From Rhizopus sp. PT2906 (taxonomy: Eukaryota > Mucoromycota > Mucoromycetes > Mucorales > Rhizopodaceae), in contig JAMYHX010000029.1 of NCBI GenBank assembly GCA_025529335.1, forward strand, positions 1 to 64,000: 64,000 nucleotides of DNA, written 5' to 3'. Positions 52,309-64,000 of this stretch are shown in pieces. How positions within the stretch are numbered: the first letter of the stretch is position 1; each line of letters opens with the position of its first letter. The translations under genes were made by a program, and so were the position numbers. Under the pieces are notes generated by a model. It worked only from the letters and a program-made list of their open reading frames with translations, was not told where the DNA came from and ran no database searches.

Positions 52309-52445
52309 GTCCCTGTAATTTCTTAGAATCTATTCGTCTTGATCTATCTTTCTTCTTTTTTTGTACATCTCATTTTATTACCCTTTCATTCACTTTAATA
52401 CAATAATAATCGAAATAACAGTACTAAAGATCAACAAGTACATTC

Positions 52446-55400
52446 ATGACTTCCAGTAATAATCTTCCATCTTATGGAGGACATCAACACGAACTAGATC
52501 AAGCTAGTAATGAATCAGCCAGTACGGTCTATCATATGAATGTTTCGAATGGCACATATGGTGAACCTAATGCAAATGCTGTTAACGTCGAAGGTACCTT
52601 TTTTACTTAATTGATATCTGTATTTTAGACATTAATTTTTTTTATTTCCAGCTGCTCAGCAAGAGTACGAAGATCTCAAACGAGAATTGTCTCGCATCAG
52701 TCGTATGTCCTCTGTTCACCCAAATGCAGTAGAAGAAGGCAAGGCTAATGCAGATGAATTTAACCTCGATGAATTCTTAAACGGTCTACGTGACGAACAT
52801 GATTCTGCAGGCCACCTGCCCAAAAATCTCGGTGTTTCATGGAAAAATTTGACGGTCAAGGTAACCCTTTTATATATAAAAAGGGAATGCCGAATCTAAA
52901 GCAATTATTTTAGGGTTATGCACCTGATGCACATACTATCCCCACTGTTTTCTCTTTCCTTCAATTCTGGAAGCTCTTTGGTGTTGGTGTTAGCAAAAAT
53001 AAGAAAAATATCCTTCATGATCTAACGGGCCATTGTAAAGAAGGCGAAATGCTACTCGTTCTCGGCCGTCCTGGCGCAGGCTGTACTACTTTCCTAAAAG
53101 TGATTGCTAACATGCGTGGTTCCTACACTGATATTGAAGGCGATGTTACTTATGGTGGTATTGACGCAGATACCTTTGCAAAGAGATATCGTGGTCAAGT
53201 TTGTTACAATGAAGAAGAAGATCAACACTATCCTACCTTAACTGCCAAACAAACACTCCAATTTGCTCTTCGTCTCAAGACACCTGGTAACCGACTTCCT
53301 AACGAGACCAAGAAGGAATTTGTCAACAAGATTCTTTATATGCTCGGTAATATGCTGGGTCTTACCAAACAAATGAACACCATGGTCGGTAACGCCTATG
53401 TCCGCGGTCTTTCTGGTGGTGAACGCAAGCGTATGTCTATTGCTGAGCAAATGACAACATCCAGCTCCATCAACTGTTGGGATTGCTCCACACGTGGTCT
53501 CGACGCCGCCTCTGCTCTTGATTATACTCGAGCACTCCGCATTATGACTGACGTTTTGAAAAAGACAACGATCGCTACCTTATATCAGGCTTCGAACAAC
53601 ATCTTTACCCTTTTCGATAAAGTCATGGTATTGGATGAAGGCAGATGCATCTACTTTGGTCCTACCGATCTCGCTCAACCCTACTTTGAAGCTCTCGGTT
53701 TCCATTGCCCCAAACGTAAGTCAATTCCTGACTTTTTAACCGGTCTTTGTAACCCCAACGAACGTGAAATCAAGCCTGGTTTCGAGTCAATTGCTCCCAG
53801 ATTTGCCCACGAATTTGAAGCAAAATATCTCGAATCAGATATTCACAAACAAATGATGGCTGAATTTGAACAATACCAAGCTCATCTTCATCACGAGAAG
53901 CCTGGTGATACTTTTATGAAAGCTGTCGATGCCGAACATCAAAAGCGTGCCAGCAAAAAGGCACCCTACACAGCTAGTTTCTATCAACAAGTCAAGGCAC
54001 TGACTATTCGTCAGTTCTATCTCAACTTGACTGATATTGGTGCTCTCATCTCTCGTTATGGTACTATTCTCATTCAATCATTGATCACTGCCTCTTGTTT
54101 CTTCAAGATGGCCGAAGACGGCGCCGGTGCCTTCTCTCGTGGCGGTGCTCTTTTCTTTGCTCTCTTGTTCAATGCCTTCATCTCTCAATCCGAACTCGTT
54201 GCTTTCTTGATGGGTCGACCTATCCTTGAAAAGCACAAACAGTATGCTCTCTACCGCCCTTCTGCATTCTATATTGCTCAAGTTGTCATGGACGTGCCTT
54301 ATGCCGTGGTCCAAGTACTCTTGTTTGAAATTTGTGCTTACTTTATGATGGGCTTGAAAATGACGGCTGGAGCCTTCTTTAGTTTCTTTGTCATCTTATT
54401 CTTCATCAACATGTGTATGAACGGTTTCTTCCGTTTCTTTGGTGCTTCCACATCCAGTTTCTTCCTTGCTACTCAGCTTTCAGGTACCGTTTTGATTGCC
54501 GTAACATCCTACACAGGTTATACTATTCCTTACAACAAGATGCATCCTTGGCTCTCATGGATCTATTGGATCAATCCCTTGACATATGGTTACAAGGCGC
54601 TGCTCATTAACGAATTGAAGGGTCAGCATTACAGCTGCGACGGCCTTGGTAACTCGATTCCTTCTGGCCCAGGCTATGACGACTGGAACTACAAGACCTG
54701 TGTTATGGCAGGTGGCAAGCCCGGTGCAAGTTTTGTCCTTGGTGACGACTACTTGAACGAATACCTTAGTTACAACCCTGAGCAAATGTGGGCTCCTGAC
54801 TTTGTTGTCCTCGTTGCCTTCTTCCTCTTCTTTACTGTCGTGACTGCCATGACCATGGAACTGGGTGGACTCAGCAAAGCCGGTACATTGACCAAGCTCT
54901 ACTTGCCTGGTAAGGCTCCCAAGCCCCGTACGCCCGAGGAAGAAGATGCTAGACGCAAAAGACAAGCCAACATCAACTCTGAAATGGAAAACGTATCTAC
55001 TGGTACAACCTTCTCATGGCAAGACGTCAACTATACCGTTCCAATCAAGGGCGGCCAACTCCAACTTTTGAACAATGTCTCTGGTATCGTCAAACCTGGC
55101 CATCTTACTGCCCTTATGGGTTCCTCTGGTGCTGGTAAGACAACCCTTCTGGACGTCTTGGCTCGCCGAAAGACGATTGGTAAGGTCGACGGTCGTGTCT
55201 ATTTGAACAACGAAGCCTTGTTGAATGACTTTGAACGTATCACGGGTTACTGTGAACAAACTGATGTTCATCAACCTGCTGTCACTGTCCGTGAAGCACT
55301 GAGATTCTCAGCCTATCTTCGTCAACCTGCTGAAGTGTCCAAGGAGGAAAAGGATGCCTATGTCGAAAAGATCCTTGAGCTCTTGGAAATGGAAGACATT

Positions 55401-56952
55401 GGTGACGCTCAAATTGGTCTTGTTGAAACTGGCTTTGGTATCTCTGTTGAAGAACGTAAGCGTTTGACGATCGGTATGGAACTTGTAGGCAAGCCTAAAC
55501 TTTTGTTCTTGGACGAACCTACCTCTGGTCTTGACGCTCAAAGTTCATACAACATCATTCGTTTCATTCGTAAGCTTGCTGACTCTGGATGGCCCGTCTT
55601 GTGTACCATCCATCAACCCTCTGCTATCCTCTTTGAACACTTTGATCACCTTCTCTTACTTGTCCGTGGTGGTAAGACAGCCTACTATGGTGAAATCGGT
55701 AAGGACTCTCAAACGATGATCTCGTACTTTGAACGAAATGGTGGTCCTCAATGTGCGCCTGATGCCAACCCTGCTGAATATATCCTTGAGTGTGTTGGTG
55801 CAGGCACTGCAGGTAAAGCCAAGGCTGACTGGGCTGCTATCTGGGAAAAGTCAGCTGAAGCCAAGCGTCTTCAAGAAGAACTCGAACAAATTCACAATGT
55901 GGCTGACAAGAACCCCACACGTGTTGCTCGTACTTATGCTACAAGTACGTGGACTCAATTCAAACTGGTTCACAAGCGTATGGCTTTAGCCTACTGGCGT
56001 TCTCCTGATTACAACATTGGTCGTTTCTTAAACGTCATGTTTACTTCACTTATCACTGGTTTTACCTTTTGGAAGCTTGGAAACTCTTCTTCTGACTTGC
56101 TTAATAAGCTCTTTGCCCTCTTCAGTACTTTCATCATGGCCATGACATTGATTATCCTTGCTCAACCCAAGTTTATTACCGAACGACAATACTTTAGAAG
56201 AGAATACGCTTCACGTTACTACAGTTGGTTCCCTTGGGGTATCTCTGCTCTCCTGGTTGAACTGCCATACATCTTTATCTTTGCTGCCTGTTTCATGTTT
56301 GGATTCTATTGGACAGCTGGTATGAATATGTCTTCAGAGGCAACTGGTTACTTTTACATCACCTTTTGTATTCTTGTCTGTTGGGCTGTCTCTCTTGGTT
56401 TTGTCATTGCCGCTTTCTCCGAATCACCTGTGATGGCTGCTGTCATCAATCCTTTGGTCATGTCCTTGCTTATTTTGTTTGCTGGTCTTATGCAATCTCC
56501 TGCAGCAATGCCTCGATTCTGGAGCGCATGGATGTACTGGCTTGGTAAGTTTACTACAAAAGAAAGAGAAGAAGAGATAACTAATATATTTTATAGATCC
56601 TTTCCATTACTATATCGAAGGTTTAGCTGTGAATGAACTGTCTGATACCACCGTTCGATGTACTGATTCTGATCTTGTCAAGTTCCATCCTCCACCCAAC
56701 ATGACCTGTGGCGAATACACCAAGAATTACTTTACTTATGGCGCTCCTGGTTATATTGCTAATCCTGATGCTATGCAACCTGATATGTGCGGTTACTGTA
56801 CCTTTAGCAGTGGTAAAGAATTCTATTATACTCGATTTGGCTGGGATGAAGCTCACAAGTGGCGTAACTTTGGTATCCTCATTGCTTACTTTGCCTTCAA
56901 CTGCATTGTCTTTTTAATGTTTGTTTACCTTCGCAGAAAGCCAAGACGTTAA
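52446..56952 (+). CDS. PDR-type (ABCG) full-length ABC transporter
   Basis: This is an ATP-driven export pump of the pleiotropic drug resistance type, about 1,450 residues, with NBD-TMD-NBD-TMD order. Exons are 52446-52593, 52652-52860, 52914-56544 and 56597-56952; all joins are in phase. NBD1 has the degenerate Walker A GRPGAGCTT (Cys for Lys), the signature VRGLSGGERKRMSIAE and the altered Walker B CWDCSTRGLDAASA. NBD2 has the canonical Walker A GSSGAGKTTLLDV, the degenerate signature ISVEERKRLTIG and Walker B LLFLDEPTSGLDAQ. This asymmetry is the PDR hallmark. Each half has about six hydrophobic helices and a Cys-containing extracellular loop (CDGLGNSIP; CGYCTFSSGKEF). A TATA box and a zinc-cluster-type site precede it. 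Substrates are unknown. Confidence 0.96.
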
Positions 56953-57114
56953 AAATATTCTTTAATCATATTATATACACACTATAGATTTTTTTTTTAT
57001 TTTGTATCATTATTCATACAACTACATCCTAAACTCTTTCTTTTTCTTTTCTTCTTTTCGATATTAATGCATGTAATTTTACTTTATTTGAATAATAAAC
57101 AAGACACAATTTCA

Positions 57115-58790
57115 TTAAATATTTGCTTGTTCCAATCTGTTTGATTCTACTGTTCTCCAAGAGTTATTCATCACTCCGCGATAATTCCAAATAGGATACT
57201 CTTGTTGAATATTACCAGCAGAATCCACTATATATAAAATAAGATCACTTGGCTTTTTAACAGCTTTCTATTTACCTGCTCGACTAACGATTCTCACGTT
57301 TCTCTTTGTTTCTATAGTAGCTGTCCAGAGACACCAACCCCAAACATGTACGCTATTTCCTTCTGCTGCAGGCTGATACAATTGAGCTGTTACCCATGTC
57401 TTTCCGTCATCTCCAGAAACATCTATTCAAACATAAATCAACTGCTATTGAACAACCATTTCTGTCTTACCAACACGCTGAATAAATCTACCACCTCCTG
57501 AGAGTGCATAACCTTGTACTTGCTCACTGGGTCGGGGTCCACTGTGCACTCCATCAGCAGGTATACAAACATAAGACTGGACATTGTATTCTCCAATAGC
57601 AGGTAATCTGGTCCAATACGCGTTTGCTTGTTCCTCGGTGTTTATCTAGAGATCCAACATCGATCAGAAGAAAGGATATGATGTGTTTTTTCACTTACGC
57701 TCTCGGGAAGTATTTTATAGTCTCGTTGTTGGAAAAAGGAAGATGACTCTTGGTCTTGGATGACGATTGATTTCAAAAACTTGACTGAACGTGCGCCGAT
57801 GTATCCTTTATACTTCCAATTAGTAACAATACAGAAAAACACAAGTTTTGTTACCTGGTACGACTACTCGAATAGGATAACCGTGATCACGCGTTAGAGG
57901 TTTATAGTTCATCTGAATTAGAAGAAATCAATGTTGCAAATTCTTAAAGTATCATCGTTACTTGCCTCATATGCCAATAGTACATCACCAAACTCGTCCC
58001 TACAAAGAGTTAACGTTGTATTAAAATAAATAAAAGACTTACAGTGCTTTTGCAAGAGGAATAGAGGATCCATAGCACCTATCTTCTTCGCACTTTTTTA
58101 TATAATATTGCTTTATTTAGGATTTAAGCTATTGGTAGAAAAAAAAGTGGTTGGTTACCTGTTCCACAGATTCAAATGCGACATGCAATTTAGAAAAATT
58201 ATCCAGTTTGGACGTAACGCCTAGAGATTCTAGTACGTCCTTTAGTCTACAGCCACTATAAACTGCATTTCCAAGAGCACAGGGGCCCCAGATGACCTTT
58301 ATGAGAATGAGTAAGATGAAACACGGTATGATTTTTGAACTTACACCCTTTGTATGTTTTACTCTGTGTAGGCCATCTCTTCTGTTTCCCTATTAAGATA
58401 TTAGATGTATTCCTATTGATACTATACACATACTGCACACTAGATATATATGTATGAATAGATGAATATGTCAATGTTGTTCAATATATTCCCTTCAATT
58501 ACCTCCATCACCATCATAACCGACACTTTTTCATAATCCTTGATTTCTTTCAGACTCAATCTTTTGACTTCTTTACAGCCTATACCCCTGACCTCTACCG
58601 TGTGTTCGTTCTCATCAAGGAGAGGTATCGGTCCATGGTTTCGACAAAAGAAGTATTTCTCAGGTGTAATATAATGTTTTACCAGATCTGGTGGTGTTGG
58701 TTCAGCATTAAAAGGAGCATCGTTGCGTACGATCAGATCATATGATTCATGCGAAGGATCGTGACTATAATCGAGTTGACTTTGAGACAT
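57115..58790 (-). CDS. Sulfite oxidase family (molybdopterin oxidoreductase) homologue with substituted Mo-ligand position
   Basis: The start MSQSQLDYSHDPSHES is followed by DLIVRNDAPFNAEPTPPDLV and YFFCRNHGPIP, typical of eukaryotic sulfite oxidases lacking the cytochrome b5 domain. Then come the expected Mo-ligand region (here SVMMVMEGNRRDGLH), WGPCALGNAVYSGCRLKDVL, RCYGSSIPLAKAL, LLAYEMNYKPLTRDHGYPIR with VVVPGYIGARSVKFLK, and the C-terminal dimer domain (ALSGGGRFIQRVDVSGDDGK, PIWNYRGVMNNSWR). Canonical enzymes have LQCAGNRR; the splice (58502/58391) puts Met where the Cys ligand should be. One intron (57913-57965) has a GC donor. About seven introns in all; no mitochondrial presequence is obvious. 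Confidence 0.85.
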
Positions 58791-59004
58791 GAGAAATAAA
58801 GAAAGAAAAGAAAAAAAAGAAAAAAGTGTGCCCTGAAATAAGACAATCCTGCATAACAATAACATTTACGTCATACAGAATACATTAAAGTGTTGATTTT
58901 TTATTCTACGATAAACTTTACAAAGTGAGAAAAAAAGATAAAAGGTGCTAATAGTAAGTAGTAGTAATAATAACAATAAGGGGGGTGTGATAATAAAGGA
59001 ATAC

Positions 59005-60431
59005 TTATTCAATAGACCATCGCCTGGTAGAACTTGATTTTTCCAAACCAAGAGGAGCCATTGAATGCGCTGAAGTAGCAGAAGCAGTAGCGTGCGAAAC
59101 TAGAGAGAGAGAGAGAGAGAAAAAAAAAAAAAGAGAGTCAGTTTATCTGGATAATAAACAGGATTCCATCTGTTTACTGTGATTCATCAATCCAAGATTA
59201 AAGTTTCGAAGACATATAATACCAATAGGTACAGATGCTAAAATAAGTACCATATCCACACACACTATTTCAATGTGATTAGTAGATTATTAAAAGATAT
59301 ACAAGAACTTACAAAAGAAGGTGAGAAAAGCTTTTGAACCCAAGAATCGAACAGGATTTTGAGCAATTTGGACAAGAGTATAAATATAGTACGCCATGCT
59401 CGCCATACAAAGAATTAAAAAGATGTACATATGAGGCTTTCTTTCTCTTCTTAATCCCCAATAAGCAGATACGAGCATTGTGATTGAAATACAACAACTC
59501 AGGACAATGTGTTCTATCAATTCTTTGACAATTCCTGTTTGATCTCCACTACTTGCCGCGGTTGGCCACCATGCGACGATCAATAACGCTAAATACTGTA
59601 TTGAAAATCCAAGGAAAAAGAAGAAATCGAACTTGAGTAGCATCATGAAGATTTGATACATCTTGTAACGATCTATGCAATATAGAGTCAATGACATAAG
59701 TTTCCTGTTATACATACTTATATATATACCTCGCATGGCTAAATCAGCTCCAATCTTTTTATAAATATGCCAACCAAACTCAAGATAGAGCTTATAAGCT
59801 AAAAAGACGAATATACAGGTACAAACAATCATCAAACATATCTGAGTGATTTCTGCCCACTTGGAATCATGATAAGCTTGGCCCAGGTAATGTAAGCCAG
59901 TTGACACGTTTGAACCATCTTGCGTGAATAGAGTGGAAGACTGATGAAACTGGATGATAGAGTATGCTGTCATGCCTAATTCAAAAGCGACCAGCGCAAT
60001 AAGTTGAATGGTATTTCTTTGGTAAATCTATTTTATATATCATCGTTAGTTTTCTATGCTATGCTTATCCTTTTTTTAGCCTACAGCATCGATCACTAAT
60101 ATCACAGTAAATAGCTGGGCAATCATGAATAAAATGAAATAGACCAATAAGGACCTAGCATTAGCAAAGGCTGTCTTGAGGTCATCATTGGAATCAACTG
60201 CCAATCGTAAACTGTTGATTACATTAATTTCATTCGAGTGAAAGACAAAAATGACAGCTTCGAATGCAATAGCAAATAGTGCTTGTAAAACGATCACACA
60301 GAATATAGCTCGGGTCCACCGTGACTCTCCAAACTATGAAGAAAAAGAATATTTATATATGAATAACATGATATAAATGTGTGTGCGTATACTTTGACTG
60401 GTTATCTTACGACTCGAGAAATGATCCACAT
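59005..60431 (-). CDS. UPF0658 Golgi apparatus membrane protein family
   Basis: This is a fungal multi-pass membrane protein of unknown function that localises to the Golgi in fission yeast. The small first exon MWIISRV (60411-60431) joins FGESRWTRAIFCVIVLQALF. Then come EAVIFVFHSNEINVINSLRL, VYFILFMIAQLFTVILVIDA, YQRNTIQLIALVAFELGMTA, ICLMIVCTCIFVFLAYKLYL, YQIFMMLLKFDFFFFLGFSI, IVLSCCISITMLVSAYWGLR, VDMVLILASVPIGIICLRNF and a soluble tail ending STRRWSIE. About seven to eight helices are seen. Exon phases are consistent throughout. The family call rests on the NTIQLIAL motif, topology and the conserved C-terminal end. Confidence 0.75.
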
Positions 60432-60917
60432 TTGTTAGTTTATTCTTTCAGTTTTATTATTTATATGTTAAACATAGAAAAACTAGAAAGAAAGGACTAT
60501 AAAAAAAGGAGAGGGGGGGAAAGAAAGGGGGAAAATGAAAAAGAGAGGAGAGGGAAAGGGTAATAAGTTCTAGTTCAACCGACCAAATGAGTTGTGTTAC
60601 ACTATTGAATTGATTGATTGCTTATTTTGTAAATGACTCGTGAAGTTACATGAGTTCATATGAGAGATCAACTTTACTATGAACAACAAAAATCCAGACC
60701 AAATGATAGACAGACAAGAGATCTGTGGAACTTTTGATGACGCATTGCTTAATTGTTATTTTATTGTATAAAAATGTGTTTTTTAAAGTAGATTGAATGG
60801 TAGATTGACCATGACTGTAGAACAAGAAAAGCTTGTAATTAAATCTAAATTGAAAAAATTGAACAATAATGAAGGTGCGATAAAAGTGTAATAATGGGTG
60901 ATGCTGCATATATATTT
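60432..60917. other. Intergenic, no gene seen
   Basis: This region lies upstream of the UPF0658 start and downstream of CRIPT. It is G/A-rich (60490-60560) and AT-rich. Confidence 0.5.
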
Positions 60918-61382
60918 TTACTTTGAAGACTGTTTGTAATTAGTGGTATCTAATACTTGCTTTCCACAGATGGCACAAATACCCTTTTTATATGCACAAT
61001 CTAGGAATATAATGTGAATGATGTTTAAGTATGATAATATTTGATTTACCTTGACAATAATTTGCTTTGGTCTGATGAACTCTGTTTTTACATAATTTAC
61101 ACTTGCCTTCTAAAGGATTAAAGCGACTATTATAAATGTTATCATATTTATCTTTTTGTGATATCCTTGCTTACTTTGCTTTTGCAGATTTTGATAACAA
61201 CTTGTTTTGATTGATCTTTCTTCCAGAAGATCCAGCTACATTTAAAAAAAAAAAAGTCAATATTTCCAAATGAAAGAGAGAAAGAAAGACGTGTAATTAC
61301 CAATTGCGTTATTTGATCCTTCTTTCCATGTGTCTGGTGCAGCCACTGCAATTAACTTCTTTTCACACTTTTTGCAAACCAT
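60918..61382 (-). CDS. CRIPT: CRIPT (cysteine-rich PDZ-binding protein family)
   Basis: A small zinc-binding protein of about 100 residues with several CxxC pairs. Four exons join in frame: MVCKKCEKKLIAVAAPDTWK with EGSNNAI; AGSSGRKINQNKLLSKSAKA; RFNPLEGKCKLCKNRVHQTK with ANYCQG; and DCAYKKGICAICGKQVLDTT, NYKQSSK. The CKKCEKKL, CKLCK and CAICGK cysteines match the family exactly. The animal PDZ-binding C-terminus (ends SV) is replaced by SSK, as expected outside animals. In humans it is linked to spliceosome stability and PSD-95 binding; only a general RNA or scaffold role is plausible here. The third intron needs the acceptor ...TATAATAG|TCGCTTT to keep the KANRFNP join. Confidence 0.93.
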
Positions 61383-61755
61383 TGTTTTGTTTTTATAAAG
61401 AGAAAGAGAGAAAAAGAGAGAAAAATAATAAAGCTGCGGTAAAAGTTGTGATTACCAAATATGGACCTTGTCATCACCATTAGTCGGATTAATGCCAGCA
61501 GAAACTCGAATAGGTCCTGAAATCTTTGAATGAAGGGATGGTTCAATGAAACTACATGCTTCAACTAACTATCTGAACTGTTTATGAATTGTAATAATTA
61601 TAAAAGGCATAGTGTATTTATTATTATTCCTATTCTAATGTACAGCATATTAAAGCGATGATGCAGAAAATTTAAAAGGTGCCAAAAATGAAATCAATAA
61701 AGACAATTCGTATTTGAGAAGTGATAAAATATATAATGTCTTTATATGCTACAAT
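61383..61755. other. Intergenic, nothing recognised
   Basis: This is the CRIPT promoter region with A/G-rich leader and AT-rich DNA. No gene is seen. Confidence 0.5.
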
Positions 61756-62700
61756 TTAAACCCAAAAATACAGTACATCGGGTATACTTGACAACCTTTT
61801 TTTCTTGTACGTGTTTGGAGGAACCCAAGTTCCTCGAGTCCAAGAAGCTGGCCTATCATTGTTGTTGTTGTTGCTGCTATTGTCAATGTCGCTGCCGCAA
61901 TCATTGTTCATTAAGTTGCAGCTTACAATATCCATTGTTGCATTCTTTTGCATTCATTAGAACACTTGATTGTATCACATAACTTTTCTATACTTACTTT
62001 GATTTTATATAGCAACATGATTACTTCTCTAAATTCCTTGATCCGTGCAACATGGTTGGGAATGACCGCCACACCTTCCTTCACCCCAACATATAGTCTG
62101 TTTGTTCCTAACTCCAGGGAGAACAAAGTCACTCTGCTCCCTACAAAATAATTGGAAATTAGAGAAGTTGTTTATTTCGTAAAAATTGATGTACCTGTTA
62201 TCTGTAAGCCAGGGATGGCAATGCTTTGAGATATATATGGCACTTCTTTGATCAGCTTGTCCAGAAGTGTCTTGCTTTCAATGAGGAGTTTCGTCCTGTC
62301 ATTGGTGATCTTGATCATGCTAGGGTTGAATCTGGCAATCTCAACGTTAGCGTTATCGGCTTCCTTTCTTCTTCTGGACATGGTGTCCTTGACAACTCTT
62401 AGGTCCACTTTAAAACCTGGGTCTCTAGAAGCATTATGGGAATCGCCGACACTCTCTCCCCTAAATAATTTGTTATAACAGATGAATTCGGTGTCAAATA
62501 GATATATTATTACGTACCACTTTGTCCTAAGATCTGTTCTTCTGAACAATCTCCCCAAGATTGGCGCCCAGATTTTTACGACGATGTCGCTTTCTGTTAT
62601 ATCAACGTCTTTTTCAAAGACATAGCTATGAAACTCCAGGAGGGTAATAATGAGACGCAGATGTATGCCGATAAGTCTTTTTATAAAGGACAAGAAAAAA
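61756..62700 (-). CDS. Member of an uncharacterised, probably repeated protein family (5' end uncertain, possibly partial)
   Basis: At least four exons in frame on the minus strand: FHSYVFEKDVDITESDIVVK, IWAPILGRLFRRTDLRTKW; GESVGDSHNASRDPGFKVDL, RVVKDTMSRRRKEADNANVE; VTLFSLELGTNRLYVGVKEG, VAVIPNHVARIKEFREVIM; and NATMDIVSCNLMNNDCGSD with an Asn run (CAA/AAC repeats), then DRPASWTRGTWVPPNTYKKK. The SDIVVKIWAPI start and TRGTW(V/F)PP end recall a multicopy family I associate with mucoralean genomes, without known function. The start codon is not clear: MSFIKRLIGIHLR at 62693 is the first Met but may be intronic. It could be a truncated copy. Confidence 0.5.
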
Positions 62701-63608
62701 GAAAGAGAAAGAATTCATTATTTACAACATCATCATTTTATATGCAAACAGGAGTATTACTTGACCAATAATAACATGTATTGTGGTCAGTTTCTTTGTA
62801 TTATTCATCCTAAGAGTGTAGATTTAGAGTAATCCCATAAGATTAAGTATTGATAGGGTAAATACGATAACAACGTTTGTTTTCTTGTGAAACACGAAGC
62901 TATCTGGGTCTTTTTCCTCTTGTTTCATACTTTTCTGTTTTAGGAAGAAGAAATACATGTATCGATTCTAGTATGTGCATATATTGTATTCAGCTTCTCT
63001 TTCTTTTTTTTTTTTTGAAGCTCATTCCAGTCATATTAACATCAGGTTTCTCGACTGACTGCGACTCAAAGTCTGTTATTTTTTTTTGTAGGCGGAAATG
63101 AAGGAATATCATCGTACTGGTTTGCTTCATTTTCTTCATCATCAAAGATGCCCCTCCTTCCATCTTTGTGATAAAAAGTCATTTAATAGTTCATTGCAAA
63201 GCTAGAGACTGTACAGAAAGAACAGTATTTTGACCTTGACGGTCTATTGAGTTCGAAAAGTGTACCAAATTAGGGCTTACAAGTTCGGTATCTGTGGGTT
63301 GGGGCTTGCCTTTTATTGGTAGTATTTTTCACACGAACTTGTCCTCATTGTTCTTTTGACTTGATCTTCATCTTGCTTACATCTGCGCCTATTTTAAATG
63401 ATAATCAATGCATTAAGATGCATATTTATGATATTTATTATTATCAAGTGTAAAAAGGGAAATAACTTGTTTCGAAGCTATTTTGGGAGATGAATTCATA
63501 CACACATACACACACTACAAAAGGGAGTTTGAAATATTTCTTTTGTGTATTTAAATAAAAACCTTTTAATCTCTCTCTCTCTTTTCTTTCTCTCTTATTA
63601 TTTTTAAA
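62701..63608. other. Intergenic, no supported gene
   Basis: AT-rich; short ORFs have no family match. The last 80 bp before 63609 contain CTCTCTCT-type pyrimidine tracts, like other start regions in this window. Confidence 0.45.
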
Positions 63609-63834
63609 ATGATGTACAATACACTCAAGTTGAATGCAGTTGGATTATACGTTGGCGCAGTCTTTGGCACAGCAGCATTTACATATCTAAGGTAAACGAA
63701 ATAAATACATTTGAATACATGAAACTTATCTTTTTATTTATTTACAGTAAGTAAAGCCCCTTTTCGTTTTATATAAAAACTAACATGGCAATAGGCATTC
63801 GAGGATTGATCATGTCACGAGCGTCAAATACTAA
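63609..63834 (+). CDS. Small membrane protein, two-exon model uncertain
   Basis: Exon 1 (63609-63691) reads MMYNTLKLNAVGLYVGAVFG, TAAFTYLR with one hydrophobic helix after a CT-rich leader. A GTAAAC donor follows. Using the acceptor at 63794 gives a short product ending SRIDHVTSVKY. The alternative frame (IRGLIMSRASNTKTKPLQHL onward to 63937) is longer and looks more protein-like but does not join in phase. Either a micro-exon was missed or the short form is correct. No family recognised. Confidence 0.35.
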
Positions 63835-64000
63835 AACGAAACCTCTTCAGCATTTGAAATTATTAAATTATCAACCACGATCCATTTCTTCAATTTCTTC
63901 AAATCTACCGATGAATGTCCATAGTCGATGCTATTAGTTATACCCTTCATTGCTGTATGTGTATGTTCATTACTGTTTAAAAATCCTGCATTCTTTATTT

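Larger units (their letters stand above)
50223..52445. other. Gene-free 2.2 kb with decayed repeats and the ABC gene promoter
   Basis: It holds two relics described separately (50620-51110 minus and 51355-51600 plus). The last 200 bp form a plausible promoter for the ABC transporter. No intact ORF with family resemblance is present. Confidence 0.6.

Noticed and set aside
53238..55541. Several 60-140 codon ORFs antisense to the ABC transporter
   Set aside because: Codon-biased coding regions create long antisense frames; none shows a recognisable domain.
1..64000. CRISPR arrays, rRNA genes, bacterial-type operons
   Set aside because: No regularly spaced repeats, rRNA-like sequence or ribosome-binding-site-linked gene strings are present; the gene structures are eukaryotic with spliceosomal introns.

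Overview
The window looks like nuclear DNA of an early-diverging filamentous fungus, most likely a Mucoromycota/Mucorales species. The evidence is AT-rich intergenic DNA, many genes with short GT-AG introns (about 50-110 bp), Q/N-rich regulatory proteins, and decayed IS630/Tc1-mariner-type and other repeat families of the kind found in mucoralean genomes. No species call is possible from the sequence alone. All spliced models were built by eye from frame, splice consensus and family conservation.

Layout. 1-1.1 kb: the end of a composite repeat (transposase tail, an antisense ORF fragment, and a PD-(D/E)XK-like ORF). 2.3-12.4 kb: gene-dense block with aquaglyceroporin (-), cis-prenyltransferase (+), Golgi apyrase/GDPase (-), GSK3 kinase (+), a divergent FCP/NIF-fold protein (-) and a Sec2-type Rab exchange factor (+). 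14-22.9 kb: concentrative nucleoside transporter, mitochondrial ribosomal uL2m, a small acidic protein, NIPA-type transporter, DEF1-like CUE protein, a basic nuclear-looking protein and a J-domain membrane protein. 24.2-28.9 kb: repeat island with a 1.8-kb palindromic element carrying a 55-bp flipped segment, a second transposase/nuclease composite, and decayed ORFs. 30.2-47 kb: GFA/CENP-V-type gene, DP (E2F partner), Zn2Cys6 factor, DUF4203/TMEM198-like membrane protein, small membrane protein, CAMK-like kinase, ankyrin protein and G-patch protein. 46.6-47.8 kb: third composite, carrying an Rpn-like ORF. 48-50.2 kb: GATA factor and an ataxin-7/Sgf73-type (SCA7) SAGA subunit. 50.2-52.4 kb: relics. 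52.4-60.4 kb: full-length PDR-type ABC transporter, sulfite-oxidase homologue and UPF0658 Golgi membrane protein. 60.9-63.9 kb: CRIPT, a fragment of a repeated protein family, and a small membrane ORF.

The host genes are mostly housekeeping (secretory pathway, ribosome, transcription, transport) and do not form a pathway cluster. Four convergent pairs leave 0-47 bp between stop codons, so their 3' ends must overlap or nearly touch. The apyrase and GSK3 genes share a 101-bp divergent start region.

The most unusual material is in the repeats. A common module (antisense ORF fragment plus junction) is joined to different PD-(D/E)XK-like ORFs in three places. One related gene sits inside a near-perfect palindrome whose two arms differ by inversion of exactly 55 bp, which changes whether the ORF at the arm's ATG stays open. 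Separately, the sulfite-oxidase homologue appears to lack the Mo-ligating cysteine.
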